Positions 26,706 through 37,069 of a stretch of DNA of 64,000 nt are shown here, in pieces; the stretch's first letter is position 1; every line of letters starts with the position of its first letter. The stretch lies in assembly GCA_013696965.1 (NCBI GenBank), contig JACCXN010000093.1, positions 1 through 64,000 of the forward strand. The letters are read 5' to 3'. This stretch comes from Bacteroidota bacterium (GTDB taxonomy: Bacteria; Bacteroidota; Bacteroidia; JACCXN01). The position numbers and the translations under genes are program-made. Under the pieces are notes generated by a model. It was not told where the DNA came from. It saw only the letters and a program-made list of their open reading frames with translations, and searched no databases.

Positions 26706-28754
26706 ATGCAAAAGCTCTATTTTCTAAAACTTACAGTATTTTTTTTAGCATTGTTTTTCACTGCTTTTAAATTAGCGAATAAATCTGGTAAGGAACCTGT
26801 TAAAAAAAGCGGAATTTCAATTGAATCAATGGATAAAAGCATTGATCCGCGTATTGATTTTTACCATTTTGCAAATGGCAATTGGGCTAAAAACAACCCT
26901 ATTCCCGAAACGGAATCAAGTTGGGGAAGTTTTAGTGAATTGAAAAAGCGGAGCGAAAATTTGCTTCATGAAATCCTGGACCAGGCAGCAGCGGATAAAA
27001 GTGCATTAAAGGGAAGTATCAATCAACAAATAGGCGATTTTTACTATACTGCAATGGATACATTGAAAATTGAATTGGATGGTATTAAGCCACTTGCCGA
27101 GGAAACAAAAAAAATAAATGCCATTAAATCAAACAATGAAATACCTTCCCTTTTGGCTCATTTGCATAGTATTGGAGTATCTTCTTTATTTAGTTTCTAT
27201 GTTAGCCAGGATGCAAAAAACAGTTCAGTGCATATAACTTATGCAGGACAAGGAGGCCTGGGTTTGCCTGATAGGGATTATTATTTAAAAGAGGATGAAA
27301 AATCTATAAATATAAGAAAGGAATACTTAAAGTATTTGACCAAAGTGTTTGAAATGTTAAAGGACAAGGCCCCGGCAGAAAAAGCAAAAACTGTAATAAA
27401 GATTGAAACGGAATTGGCAAATGCTTCATTAACTAGAACTGAGCAGCGTGACATTGAAAAGCGTTACAATAAGTTAAAGCTTTCTGATTTGCAAAAAATT
27501 ACGCCATCTTTCAATTGGAAAGTTTATACTGAAGCCACAGGAATAACTAAAGTGGATGAAATAATTGTAAGCCATCCTCCTTACTTTAATACAGTTGAAA
27601 ATTTAATGAAAACCTTAAAACCAGAAGACTGGAAAACATACAATACATGGCATTTATACCGCCTTGTGTCTCCAAAAATTAATTCTGATTTTGAAAAAGA
27701 ACATTTTTATTTTTACAACACAATTCTTGCTGGCGTAAAGGAAATGAAACCGCGTTGGGAGAGAGCTCTTGCTGCAAGTAATGATGTGATGGGTGAGTTA
27801 TTGGGACAAGCTTATGTTAAGAAAGCTTTCAGCCCTCAATCGAAGGAAAAGGTAAATGAAATGGTGGATAACCTTCTTGCAGCCTTCAAAGAAAGAATTC
27901 TACAGTTGGATTGGATGGATGATCAAACAAAAAACAAGGCATTAGTAAAACTTGCCTCTTTTAATAGAAAACTTGGTTATCCGGATAAGTGGAAAGATTT
28001 TTCGGAGCTCAAAGTTGACAGGGATTCCTATGTAGGGAACTTTTTAAGGGCACGAAAATTCCATCATAAAATAATGATTGATAAAATTGGAAAGCCAATT
28101 GATAAAACAGAATGGGGTATGTCTCCGCAAACCATTAACGCTTATTATAGTCCCTTGCGAAATGAAATTGTTTTTCCTGCTGCAATTATGCAAGCTCCCT
28201 TTTTTAATCCTGATGCCGAGGATGCAATAAATTATGGGAGTATGGGAGCTGTAATTGGTCATGAAATTACCCATGGCTTTGATGATCAGGGATGCAAATT
28301 TAATTCAGAAGGAAATCTGGAAAATTGGTGGCTGGAAGTAGACATGGAACAGTTTAAGGCCAAAACAAATGTGCTTGTAACACAGTTCAATAATTACAAA
28401 GTTTCAGAGGAACTGGCAATTAACGGTCAGTTAACATTGGGTGAAAACATTGCTGATATTGGCGGTTTGAGCGTTTCCTATTATGCTTATCAAAAATCCC
28501 TGCTAGGAAAAGAAAGAGTTGTAATTGATGGTTTTTCTCCCGAACAAAGATTTTTTATTGGCTGGGCGCAGGTTTGGAAAATAAATATGCGTCCTGAACA
28601 TTTAAGAAACATGATTTTAACAAATCCACATTCTCCAGGAATGTACCGTGTTTTAGGACCCTTATCCAATATGCCCGAATTTCATGCAGCTTTTGGGGTA
28701 AAACCTGGCGATGCAATGTATCGTGAGGAGAATAACAGAGCAAAAATTTGGTAA
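26706..28754 (+). CDS. M13-family (neprilysin/PepO-like) zinc metallopeptidase
   Basis: 682 residues with an N-terminal hydrophobic signal or anchor (LYFLKLTVFFLALFFTAF). Typical M13 features: the start SIDPRIDFYHFANGNWAKN, NAYYSPLRNEIVFPAAIMQAP, the zinc motif HEITH with His 519, Glu 520 and His 523, the third ligand Glu 580 in ENIADIGG, and a C-terminal CW-like end here reading NNRAKIW. The family's usual final CxxW cysteine is missing. Cuts short peptides in the periplasm or at the surface. Followed 8 bases later by the alpha/beta hydrolase gene. Confidence 0.94.
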   Translation: MQKLYFLKLTVFFLALFFTAFKLANKSGKEPVKKSGISIESMDKSIDPRIDFYHFANGNWAKNNPIPETESSWGSFSELKKRSENLLHEILDQAAADKSALKGSINQQIGDFYYTAMDTLKIELDGIKPLAEETKKINAIKSNNEIPSLLAHLHSIGVSSLFSFYVSQDAKNSSVHITYAGQGGLGLPDRDYYLKEDEKSINIRKEYLKYLTKVFEMLKDKAPAEKAKTVIKIETELANASLTRTEQRDIEKRYNKLKLSDLQKITPSFNWKVYTEATGITKVDEIIVSHPPYFNTVENLMKTLKPEDWKTYNTWHLYRLVSPKINSDFEKEHFYFYNTILAGVKEMKPRWERALAASNDVMGELLGQAYVKKAFSPQSKEKVNEMVDNLLAAFKERILQLDWMDDQTKNKALVKLASFNRKLGYPDKWKDFSELKVDRDSYVGNFLRARKFHHKIMIDKIGKPIDKTEWGMSPQTINAYYSPLRNEIVFPAAIMQAPFFNPDAEDAINYGSMGAVIGHEITHGFDDQGCKFNSEGNLENWWLEVDMEQFKAKTNVLVTQFNNYKVSEELAINGQLTLGENIADIGGLSVSYYAYQKSLLGKERVVIDGFSPEQRFFIGWAQVWKINMRPEHLRNMILTNPHSPGMYRVLGPLSNMPEFHAAFGVKPGDAMYREENNRAKIW

Positions 28755-28762
28755 CTGATTAA

Positions 28763-29635
28763 TTGAAAATGACAGAAATTTATAAATCAGGTAATATATT
28801 GATTGAGGGTAGGCATAAACGTCCTGTAATGGTTGATGTTACCTGTGTTGCTGATGGCTCGAAAAAACCTGTTATTATTTTTTCTCATGGATTTAAAGGA
28901 TTTAAGGACTGGGGACATTTTAACCTTATGGCCAGGGAATTTGCAAACCAGAATTTTGTATGTGTTAAATTTAATTTTTCCCACAATGGTATAACGCCTA
29001 CCGATACCAATGAGTTTTCAGATCTTGATGCTTTTGCCAACAATAATTTTTCAATAGAACTTGATGACCTGGGTACTGTTATTGATTGGGTGCAGGCAAA
29101 TATTTTTTTAAGAGATGAAGTACAGCCGGAATGCATTTTTCTTGTAGGGCATAGCCGCGGAGGAGGTATAAGCCTGTTAAAAGCCAATGAAGATCCACGG
29201 ATAAAAAAAGTGGTAACCTGGGCAGCTCCTTGTACTTTTGAAAACCGTTTTCTTCCTGAAGAAATGGAATATTGGAAAAAAAATGGAGTAATTTATGTGC
29301 AAAATTTCAGAACAAATGAAATGATGCCTATGTATTACCAGATTGTTGAGGACTATGTTAAAAACAAAAAGAGAATTGACATTCCAAGAGCTGCCTCAAT
29401 GCTTAAAATACCTTGTTTACTTGTTCAGGGCACTGCCGATGATGTTGTTTTAGCAACCGATGTTGAAGAATTACAAAAGCTTATGCCTTCTGCTGAACTG
29501 TTTCTTCTTGAGCATGCTGACCATACATTTGGAACAACACATCCTTATATTTCTGAAGTGCTGGAAAATGATTTTTTAAAAGTATTTAATAAAACCTGCG
29601 GGTTTTTAAAATGCCTTGCCGATATTAAAACCTAA
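28763..29635 (+). CDS. Alpha/beta hydrolase
   Basis: 290-residue soluble protein of the alpha/beta hydrolase fold. Visible are the oxyanion-hole region IIFSHGFKGFKDWG, the nucleophile elbow GHSRGGG (Ser in GHSRG), the acid region VQGTADDVV, and the catalytic His in EHADHTFG. No signal peptide. Resembles the dienelactone-hydrolase-like/S9-like esterases of the phylum. Close behind the M13 peptidase gene (8 bases), so likely in one transcript. The 3' end overlaps the convergent gene by 30 bases. The substrate is unknown. Confidence 0.88.
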   Translation: MKMTEIYKSGNILIEGRHKRPVMVDVTCVADGSKKPVIIFSHGFKGFKDWGHFNLMAREFANQNFVCVKFNFSHNGITPTDTNEFSDLDAFANNNFSIELDDLGTVIDWVQANIFLRDEVQPECIFLVGHSRGGGISLLKANEDPRIKKVVTWAAPCTFENRFLPEEMEYWKKNGVIYVQNFRTNEMMPMYYQIVEDYVKNKKRIDIPRAASMLKIPCLLVQGTADDVVLATDVEELQKLMPSAELFLLEHADHTFGTTHPYISEVLENDFLKVFNKTCGFLKCLADIKT

Positions 29636-30280
29636 GATAATTTTAAAATTTGAATTGTAGCTTGGCCCGAAATCATCCGTATTTATGGGTGTAATTGTAG
29701 GAGGAGTATGCTCCTCCCATGTATTCTCCTTATAACCAAACCCACTGAACATATCTATAACAAAATCTCCAGGCAAAATTAGCTGATAGCCTCCTATCAT
29801 ATTCAAATTAATGTGTGTTGAACGGATATATACATTATAAATATTGAGATGTTTATTTGTAAATCTTGCGGTGGAATATGAAAAAAGCGGGCCTAGGTAA
29901 AAACCTTCGGGGGCATAAGTGTCTTTACGATTCAAATAGAAGCGGTGCGAAAGCTGAACTCTAATTCCCCTTACCATAATTTTCAACGTGCCATTTTGAC
30001 TCATTGCATTGTCAATTAAAGTAAAAATGGGGCTTTTTCCAAGAAAGGAAATTCCTATCTGGGAAGATTGGTTAGGGCCTACTACAAATTCATTCACTAT
30101 TCTGTATTCTGAAGTAAAGTATACAGGTCCCCATAATATAGGAAGAGGATTTGTTTTAAAAACCACAGAAAAAGGCTGAGGATTAACTGGCCTTTTAATG
30201 GTTTCCTGTGCTTTTATCCCAATAACAGGAAATAGCAGGATGCAAAAAATATAAATAAAGCAATTTGCCTTTAAATTCAT
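29606..30280 (-). CDS. Probable outer-membrane beta-barrel protein, unknown
   Basis: 224 residues with a signal peptide (FIYIFCILLFPVIGIKA). The mature part alternates hydrophobic and polar residues as in barrel strands (GFYLGPLFSYSTARF; KIILGFNIGKAF) and ends with a terminal Phe, the usual signal for insertion by BAM. Starts 1 base after the tsaD stop on the same strand, so it is probably in the tsaD operon. I do not recognise a named family. Confidence 0.6.
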   Translation of the reverse strand: MNLKANCFIYIFCILLFPVIGIKAQETIKRPVNPQPFSVVFKTNPLPILWGPVYFTSEYRIVNEFVVGPNQSSQIGISFLGKSPIFTLIDNAMSQNGTLKIMVRGIRVQLSHRFYLNRKDTYAPEGFYLGPLFSYSTARFTNKHLNIYNVYIRSTHINLNMIGGYQLILPGDFVIDMFSGFGYKENTWEEHTPPTITPINTDDFGPSYNSNFKIILGFNIGKAF

Positions 30281-30281
30281 T

Positions 30282-31313
30282 TTAAATAAACTTTAATCTT
30301 GCAACAGGGGCTAATTCCTGACTGCTGAATTCATTGTGTTTAAATTTCAAGAAACCTGTTTCTGCAATCATTGCAGCATTATCTGTACAATATTCAAATT
30401 TAGGAATATAAACCTTCCAATTTCTCTCTTCTCCGATATTTTTTAATGTTTTTCTTAAAAGTGAATTTGCAGAAACTCCTCCTGCCAATGCAATTTCAGT
30501 AATATTATGATCAATTGCAGCCTGCTTTAAATTTTGCATTAATATATCAACAATAGTTTTTTGAATAGAAGCACAAATATCTGCTTTATTCTTTACAATA
30601 AACTCTGAATCTCTTTTAATGTTATCCCTAATGAAATACATAAAGGCTGTTTTTAAACCGCTAAAGCTAAAATCATATCCGGGAACATTGGGATGTGTAA
30701 AATTAAATTTTTGCGCATCTCCTGTTTTTGCATACTCATCAATTAAAGGCCCTCCGGGATAAGCAAACCCCAAAATTTTAGCAATTTTATCAAAAGCCTC
30801 TCCTGCAGCATCATCAATGGTTTCACCCAATAATTTCATTTCGAAAAAATTATTAACCCTTACTATTTGAGTATGTCCACCTGAAACGGTTAAACATAAA
30901 AATGGAAAACCCGGCTGATTTGAAAATCCATCTTTTTCAATTATGAAATGCGCATGAATATGGGCCTGGAGGTGATTTACTTCAATAAGTGGAATATTTA
31001 GTGCAAGTGCCATTGCTTTTGCAAAAGAGGCACCAACTAATAAGGAACCCATTAATCCTGGTCCTCTGGTATATGAAATTGCACTAATATTACGTTTATC
31101 AATTTTTGATGCTTTTATTGCCTGGTCAACAACCGGTACAATGTTTTGCTGATGCGCCCTTGATGCAAGTTCTGGAACTACACCTCCGTATGTTTCATGA
31201 ACTTTTTGTGAGGCAATTATATTGGCAAGAATTTTGCCATCGGCAAGCACGGCAGCGGAAGTTTCATCGCATGAGGACTCAATACCTAAAATTATTATAG
31301 ATTTGTCAGACAT
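30282..31313 (-). CDS. tsaD: tRNA N6-adenosine threonylcarbamoyltransferase TsaD
   Basis: About 343 residues from the ATG at 31313 (MSDKSIIILGIESSCDETSAA), a better start than the in-frame TTG at 31331. Kae1/TsaD hallmarks are present: IESSCDETSAA, the iron-binding HLQAHIHAHF, LCLTVSGGHTQIV, GETIDDAAGEAFDK, and the C-terminal SANSLLR plus FEYCTDNAAMIA. TsaD moves threonylcarbamoyl from TC-AMP to adenosine 37 of tRNAs reading ANN codons, with TsaB and TsaE. Divergent from the TamB-like gene, an arrangement seen in related bacteria. Confidence 0.97.
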   Translation of the reverse strand: MSDKSIIILGIESSCDETSAAVLADGKILANIIASQKVHETYGGVVPELASRAHQQNIVPVVDQAIKASKIDKRNISAISYTRGPGLMGSLLVGASFAKAMALALNIPLIEVNHLQAHIHAHFIIEKDGFSNQPGFPFLCLTVSGGHTQIVRVNNFFEMKLLGETIDDAAGEAFDKIAKILGFAYPGGPLIDEYAKTGDAQKFNFTHPNVPGYDFSFSGLKTAFMYFIRDNIKRDSEFIVKNKADICASIQKTIVDILMQNLKQAAIDHNITEIALAGGVSANSLLRKTLKNIGEERNWKVYIPKFEYCTDNAAMIAETGFLKFKHNEFSSQELAPVARLKFI

Positions 31314-31352
31314 TAAGCATAATTTTATCAAAAAAATTCAACCTACAAATTT

Positions 31353-34300
31353 ATTAAAAAAACTGTTAAAATATTAGTTTTTTCACTGCTTACAGTCATA
31401 CTGTTGTTAACCATATTAAGCTTTGCTATTAGAGACAGCAGAGCGCAATCATGGCTAGCCTCAAAAGCTGCACTTTGGATTTCAGCAAAAACAGGTACGG
31501 TGGCAACTGTAAGAGGCGTGGATATTGAATTTTTTAAAACGATTGTCCTTGAAGGCCTTTATTTGGAGGATTTAGACAAGGACACTTTGCTTTACACTGA
31601 TAAAATAAAGATCGATATTGGCTTGCTTAGTTTTCAGAAAAACAAGATTTCTTTTAGCAGTATTATTCTTGACCAGGCTGAAATAAATATTAAATTCAAG
31701 CAAGGGGAAGATCATATTAACTTTCAGTTTTTACTTGATGCTTTTCAAAGTAATGACACCTCATCAATGCAAGCATGGGATATTGATGTTTCCTCCCTTG
31801 AATTAGTAAATTCCAAGTTTAGTTACCAGGATAAAAATATGCCTGTACAGGATTTTGGAGTGAATTATTGGGATATAAAAGCTGAAAATATAAATTTGAA
31901 ATTAGCCGACATTCGATTTAAAGGCGATACAATTCTTGCTGAAATACAAAACATAAGTCTTAAGGAAAAAAGTGGATTTATACTTAATGGCCTTTCTGCC
32001 ATGGCCTCAATTTGTTCTTCTGAGCTTATTATGGAAAATCTTTTTATTCATACTCCTGAGAGTGAAGTTAAAACCTTTTTGTCATTTAAATATGATCATT
32101 GGGTGGACTGGAAAGATTTTATTACCAATGTTAACATGAAGTACAATGTCCAAAAGGCTGTAGTTAACTTTTCTGATGTTTCATATTTTGCACCTTATTT
32201 AAGGGGAATAGATAAAAAAGTGGAATTAACAGGAGAAGTAAGAGGTACGGTTGATCATTTAAAAGGAAGAAACCTGCGTATTTTAACCGGGGAATTAACT
32301 TCATTTAAAGGAGATGTTAATATAAACGGCTTACCCGAAATTGATGAAACATATTGGCATTTAAACATACAACAATTTATAACAAACAAAAAAGACCTGG
32401 ATAATATTCCTCTTCCTCCTTTTGATACAGGAACAAGACTTAAAACAAATGACAATATAAACCTTCTTGGCAATATGCGTTTCCAAGGAGATTTTTCTGG
32501 ATTTTTTAATGATTTCGTGGCTTATGGCGACTTTACCACTGCCCTGGGAAAGCTCTCCTCTGACATTTCTCTTAGTTTTGATTCAATAACAAATAAGCCA
32601 TATTACAAAGGATCGCTTTCAACACAAAGTTTTAACCTGGGAAAATTTTTGGATATTAAAGAATTAGGAAGTATTAGCCTTTCTACCAAAGTTAAGGGAA
32701 GTGGGATAACAAAGGATGAAATTAAAGGTGATTTAACCGGAACCATCAATAGGATTGAATTGAACCGATATCATTATAAAAACATCGATTTTAAAGGAAG
32801 TATAGCTCAGGAATTATTTAATGGATCATTAGTGGTAGATGATGAAAACCTGGATATGTCCTTTGATGGCTCGATTGACTTTAATGGAATTTTGCCTGAA
32901 TTTCTTTTTACAACAAGCATCCGCAGTGCCAGATTAGCCAATTTAAATTTAATAAACAGAGATACCAGTTCCAATATTACATCAAATATTGTTTTCAATT
33001 TAAAAGGCAACTCCCTGGATAATATGATCGGTACAATTGATGTAAATAATACATATTATTCAGAAATGGATTTATCCTATTTTATCAATAAAATAAGCCT
33101 GAATTCCCATAGTGATAATGGAGATAAAGTTTTAAATTTAAAATCGGACCTGGCTGAAATAAATCTGCAGGGAATATTTAGTATTGAATACATGTATGCC
33201 TCAATTTTAGATGTATTTGATAATATAATTTCAAGTGATATAAAAGCTCCTCAATTGAGAGTTCCTGGAAACAAAATACAACAATTTACATACGACATTA
33301 ATTTAAAAGACATTCAGCCCATAACAGAGCTGTTTTTGCCAGAATTTGAAATAGGTAAAAATACCAAGCTATACGGAAGTTTTGAATCCGAAAAAAATTC
33401 ACTTAAACTCAAGGGACATTCCTCTCAAATTAATCTTTATGGTATTGAATTGAAACATTTTTTCATCAATTCAAATATCGAAAATGATATCTTCGTACTA
33501 AACCTGGGATGTGCCGAAACCTTTTTGAGCGATAGCATAACCTTGAAAAATTTCATGATTGATACCCGAACAAAGAAAGAGTTAATGGTTTATGAGGTAA
33601 AGTGGGACAATTTGAGTGAAATAAAAAACAAGGCCAGTATAACAGGTTCTGTTTTATTTAACAGCTTATCAAAATTTGAACTCCAACTTAATCCTTCCGA
33701 AATATTTATTTCTGATTCTCTTTGGATTGCCTCTTCTCAAAGCCCTTTATACTTTGATTCAACGAGTATTAAGATTCAGGACCTTCTATTTTCAACTGGA
33801 TCACAAGACATTGAAATTAATGGAACATTAACAAACAATGCGGATGATAAGTTGCAACTGCGTTTTATGGAATTTAATCTGGCTAATTTAAATGTCCTTA
33901 CAAGTCCATCCGGTATTGAGCTTGCTGGGTTTATTGATGGAATTGCATTCGTTTCGGATATTTACAATAACGTTCTTTTTGGATCAAAATTAAGTCTCAA
34001 AAAGTTAAGTGTAAACAAGGAAAACATTGGTGATGGAGTAATTTCATCAACCTGGAATACACAAAATCAATCCATTGTGCTGGATGGACACTTTTTAAGA
34101 GGAAGTATTCCAACTTTTGAAATTTCAGGTAATTATTTTCCGTATAAAAAGAAGAACAACATTGATTTGGTTGTAAAGCTTGAAAAGTTGCAACTTCAAA
34201 TGGTTGATCAATACCTGGAGGAATGGGTATCAGATTTACGTGGGCTGGCTACCGGAAAGGTTACCATAAATGGTGAAATCACAAAACCCTTAATCCAAGG

Positions 34301-35822
34301 AAAAATTAATCTGCAAAAAGCAGGTTGTTTGATCAAATATTTAAATACACATTATACATTCAGCCACGAAATTAGTATAGAGAACAATAAAATATTTTTT
34401 GAAAACCTAAGCCTCTTTGATTCCCGTGGAAACAAGGCAATATCAAATGGAAGCTTAAGTCACAGCAATTTCGAAAAACTGGAATTTAATTTAACATTGC
34501 TTCCTGAAAATTTTATGGTTTTGAATACTCAGGAAATTCACAATCCCCTATATTACGGAACAGCCTTTGTTACTGGAAAAGTAGATATTAATGGCCCTGT
34601 TGAAAATTTAAACATTGATATTACCGCAAAAAGTGAAAAAGGAACTGTTTTTTACATCCCATTAACCGGTTCAGAGGAATTAACTGTTTCTAATTTCATC
34701 ACATTTATTAATAAGGATACAACAATTGTTAAGGTAAAAGACGAATACAAGGTTGATCTGTCAGGTATAAAAATGAATTTTGAATTTGAACTTACTCCAG
34801 ATGCAGAAGTTCAAATTATTTTTGACCCTAAAATTGGCGATGTAATTAAAGGCAAAGGCAAAGGAAATTTAACAATGGAAATAAATACCCTTGGAAAATT
34901 CAGCATATTCGGAGAATATACAATTGAAGAAGGAGATTATCTTTTTACCCTAATGAACGTAATTAACAAACGATTTAAGGTTGAAAAAGGAGGCACAATT
35001 AAATGGACTGGTGATCCATATAATGCAAAACTTGATATTAATGCTATTTATAAATTAAGAACATCTTTGCATGATTTAGGACAGCAAATAGCTGTTGATA
35101 CCACAAGGAAAAGAGTTCCGGTAAATGTAATGTTAAATATGCGTGAAGATCTTTTAAGTCCTGAAATCCATTTTGATATTAAACTGCCCGGAGCAGATGA
35201 ATTTACTAAAAGCCAGCTCCAGGTTTTGCTTTACAATGAACAGGAACTCAACCAACAGGTTTTTGCATTGTTAACGCTCAATCGTTTTGTGCCCCCCTTG
35301 AATGTTGCAGGTGGTGCAGAATATTCACAGGCAGGAGTAACCAGTTCCACCGAATTGCTCTCTAACCAACTTAGCAATTGGCTTTCCCAAATAAGCAATG
35401 AATTTGATGTGGGTGTTAATTATAGACCGGGTGATGAGATTTCCAGCCAGGAGTTTGAATTTGCACTCTCTACTCAGGTGCTCAATGATCGTGTTATTTT
35501 GGATGGAAATGTTGGTGTTTCCAATAACCCAGCGGCAGAAGTGCAACAAACAAATAATATGGTTGGAGAATTTAATGTTGAATATAAAATTAGTGAAGAT
35601 GGACGATTTAGAGTAAAAGGATTTAACAGACCAATTGGCGCCAATCAAATAGATGTAAACAGCAATTATACGCAAGGTGTGGGTTTATTTTATAGGGTTG
35701 AATTCAATACTTTTGGAGAATTATACAACCAGTTTCGAAACCGAATTAGACGAAAAGATAAAAAGCAAGAAAATGATTCTGAAGTAGAAGAAACTGAAAA
35801 TGATGGGGCTGTAAAATTATGA
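31353..35822 (+). CDS. TamB-like translocation/assembly protein, probable ATT start
   Basis: About 1490 residues. The first ATG/GTG/TTG in frame is TTG 31404, which cuts into the membrane anchor. From ATT 31353 the protein begins KKTVKILVFSLLTVILLL after the start residue, a complete inner-membrane signal anchor, so ATT is the preferred start. A long repetitive beta-rich region follows and the C-terminal ~400 residues match TamB (DUF490): FELTPDAEVQIIFDP, GDYLFTLMNVINKRF, PVNVMLNMREDLLSPEIHFDI. Such proteins span the periplasm and help lipid transport or outer-membrane protein assembly. The stop overlaps the start of the glycosyltransferase gene (ATGA). Confidence 0.88.
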   Translation: MKKTVKILVFSLLTVILLLTILSFAIRDSRAQSWLASKAALWISAKTGTVATVRGVDIEFFKTIVLEGLYLEDLDKDTLLYTDKIKIDIGLLSFQKNKISFSSIILDQAEINIKFKQGEDHINFQFLLDAFQSNDTSSMQAWDIDVSSLELVNSKFSYQDKNMPVQDFGVNYWDIKAENINLKLADIRFKGDTILAEIQNISLKEKSGFILNGLSAMASICSSELIMENLFIHTPESEVKTFLSFKYDHWVDWKDFITNVNMKYNVQKAVVNFSDVSYFAPYLRGIDKKVELTGEVRGTVDHLKGRNLRILTGELTSFKGDVNINGLPEIDETYWHLNIQQFITNKKDLDNIPLPPFDTGTRLKTNDNINLLGNMRFQGDFSGFFNDFVAYGDFTTALGKLSSDISLSFDSITNKPYYKGSLSTQSFNLGKFLDIKELGSISLSTKVKGSGITKDEIKGDLTGTINRIELNRYHYKNIDFKGSIAQELFNGSLVVDDENLDMSFDGSIDFNGILPEFLFTTSIRSARLANLNLINRDTSSNITSNIVFNLKGNSLDNMIGTIDVNNTYYSEMDLSYFINKISLNSHSDNGDKVLNLKSDLAEINLQGIFSIEYMYASILDVFDNIISSDIKAPQLRVPGNKIQQFTYDINLKDIQPITELFLPEFEIGKNTKLYGSFESEKNSLKLKGHSSQINLYGIELKHFFINSNIENDIFVLNLGCAETFLSDSITLKNFMIDTRTKKELMVYEVKWDNLSEIKNKASITGSVLFNSLSKFELQLNPSEIFISDSLWIASSQSPLYFDSTSIKIQDLLFSTGSQDIEINGTLTNNADDKLQLRFMEFNLANLNVLTSPSGIELAGFIDGIAFVSDIYNNVLFGSKLSLKKLSVNKENIGDGVISSTWNTQNQSIVLDGHFLRGSIPTFEISGNYFPYKKKNNIDLVVKLEKLQLQMVDQYLEEWVSDLRGLATGKVTINGEITKPLIQGKINLQKAGCLIKYLNTHYTFSHEISIENNKIFFENLSLFDSRGNKAISNGSLSHSNFEKLEFNLTLLPENFMVLNTQEIHNPLYYGTAFVTGKVDINGPVENLNIDITAKSEKGTVFYIPLTGSEELTVSNFITFINKDTTIVKVKDEYKVDLSGIKMNFEFELTPDAEVQIIFDPKIGDVIKGKGKGNLTMEINTLGKFSIFGEYTIEEGDYLFTLMNVINKRFKVEKGGTIKWTGDPYNAKLDINAIYKLRTSLHDLGQQIAVDTTRKRVPVNVMLNMREDLLSPEIHFDIKLPGADEFTKSQLQVLLYNEQELNQQVFALLTLNRFVPPLNVAGGAEYSQAGVTSSTELLSNQLSNWLSQISNEFDVGVNYRPGDEISSQEFEFALSTQVLNDRVILDGNVGVSNNPAAEVQQTNNMVGEFNVEYKISEDGRFRVKGFNRPIGANQIDVNSNYTQGVGLFYRVEFNTFGELYNQFRNRIRRKDKKQENDSEVEETENDGAVKL

Positions 35823-36988
35823 TAATCGCTTTTGATGCCAAAAGGGCTTTTTTTAACACCAGCGGCCTGGGAAATTATTCCAGAACACTAATAAAAAACA
35901 TATGTCATTTTTATCCCCAGAATTCCTATAAGTTATTTTCCCCCGTTCCCAATAGCAATAAAAAAAATTGTTTTCCTGATCTACCCCAGAATGCAGAGCT
36001 GATTTTCCCCCAAACATTTACTGGTAAATTAATTTCACCCTTATGGAGATCATGGAAAATAACAGAAGAGATAAGTAGAAACAAGGCTATTATTTACCAT
36101 GGCCTTAGCAATGAGCTTCCTTTTAATATCAAGTATTCTGGCGCTAAATCCATTGTTACCATACATGACCTTATTTTTTTAAGATACCCCAAACTCTATC
36201 CTGCCTTTGACAGAACAATGTATGCATTGAAATTTAAGAAAGCATGCATGGATGCTGATAGTATAATTGCTGTTTCAACTCAGACAAAAAATGACCTTAC
36301 TGAATTCTTTAATATCAATCCGAGTAAGATTTATGTTGTTTACCAAAGTTGTGACCCAAGCTATTTTTCTTTTGAAGAAAATAAACTCACTTACCAAAAG
36401 ATTAAAATTAAATACAATTTACCAGAAAATTACCTGCTGTATGTTGGAACGATTGAGGAGCGAAAAAATTTACTTTCACTGCTTAAGGCCTTAAATCAAC
36501 TGCCTGGTAATTTTAATCTTCCAATTGTAGTTATTGGGAACAAAAGGAAAGATTATTTTAAAATTATTACCGATTTTATTGCATCAAATAAGCTTCAAAA
36601 TAAAGTGATATTTCCACAAGGAGTTTTAAATTCAGAATTACCGTTTATTTACAACAATGCCCAAATTTTTATTTACCCCTCGTTGTTTGAAGGTTTCGGA
36701 ATTCCTGTTCTTGAAGCCCTGTTGTGTAAAGTGCCGGTAATTACTTCAAATTGTTCCTCATTACCCGAAGCAGCAGGACCTTCTTCATGCCTTATTAACC
36801 CTTTGGCCCCAGAGGAGATTGCCCAACAGATTCAGGCTATTTTAAATGATTCAGACCAGAGAAAAATCAGGGTGGAGCAGGGATTAATATATGCCCAAAA
36901 TTTCAGTGCTAAAAATACTTCAACACAACTCATGAACATGTATGGTTTAATAACAGGATATAATTCAGAAATCACAAAATCAGTTTAA
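35819..36988 (+). CDS. Family 4-type glycosyltransferase
   Basis: 389 residues, GT-B fold. The N-terminal domain has GLGNYSRTLIKN and IVTIHDLIFLRYP; the C-terminal donor-binding domain has YLLYVGTIEERKNL, VFPQGVLNSELPFIYNNAQIFIYPSLFEGFGIPVLEAL with the EGFGIPxLE signature of GT4, and the ITSNCSSLPEAAG motif. Transfers sugars from nucleotide donors in cell-surface glycan synthesis, on the cytoplasmic side. Its start overlaps the TamB-like stop, so the two are co-translated, although the polysaccharide operon lies far away at 56-64 kb. Confidence 0.92.
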   Translation: MIIAFDAKRAFFNTSGLGNYSRTLIKNICHFYPQNSYKLFSPVPNSNKKNCFPDLPQNAELIFPQTFTGKLISPLWRSWKITEEISRNKAIIYHGLSNELPFNIKYSGAKSIVTIHDLIFLRYPKLYPAFDRTMYALKFKKACMDADSIIAVSTQTKNDLTEFFNINPSKIYVVYQSCDPSYFSFEENKLTYQKIKIKYNLPENYLLYVGTIEERKNLLSLLKALNQLPGNFNLPIVVIGNKRKDYFKIITDFIASNKLQNKVIFPQGVLNSELPFIYNNAQIFIYPSLFEGFGIPVLEALLCKVPVITSNCSSLPEAAGPSSCLINPLAPEEIAQQIQAILNDSDQRKIRVEQGLIYAQNFSAKNTSTQLMNMYGLITGYNSEITKSV

Positions 36989-36997
36989 TCATTTCAT

Positions 36998-37005
36998 TAA
37001 CTTTG
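36998..37005 (+). promoter_or_regulatory. Candidate -7 box (TAACTTTG)
   Basis: Exact TAnnTTTG match, 64 bases before the start of the TsaC-like gene. No clear -33 element at 19-21 bases. It could drive the run TsaC-like, cca, pRiA4b-like, miaA and MFS genes. Confidence 0.45.
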
Positions 37006-37069
37006 CAATCTGAGATAACAGGTATTCAATTAAGATAGAATTTCCAATTATTTTATAATTTAAAAAAAA

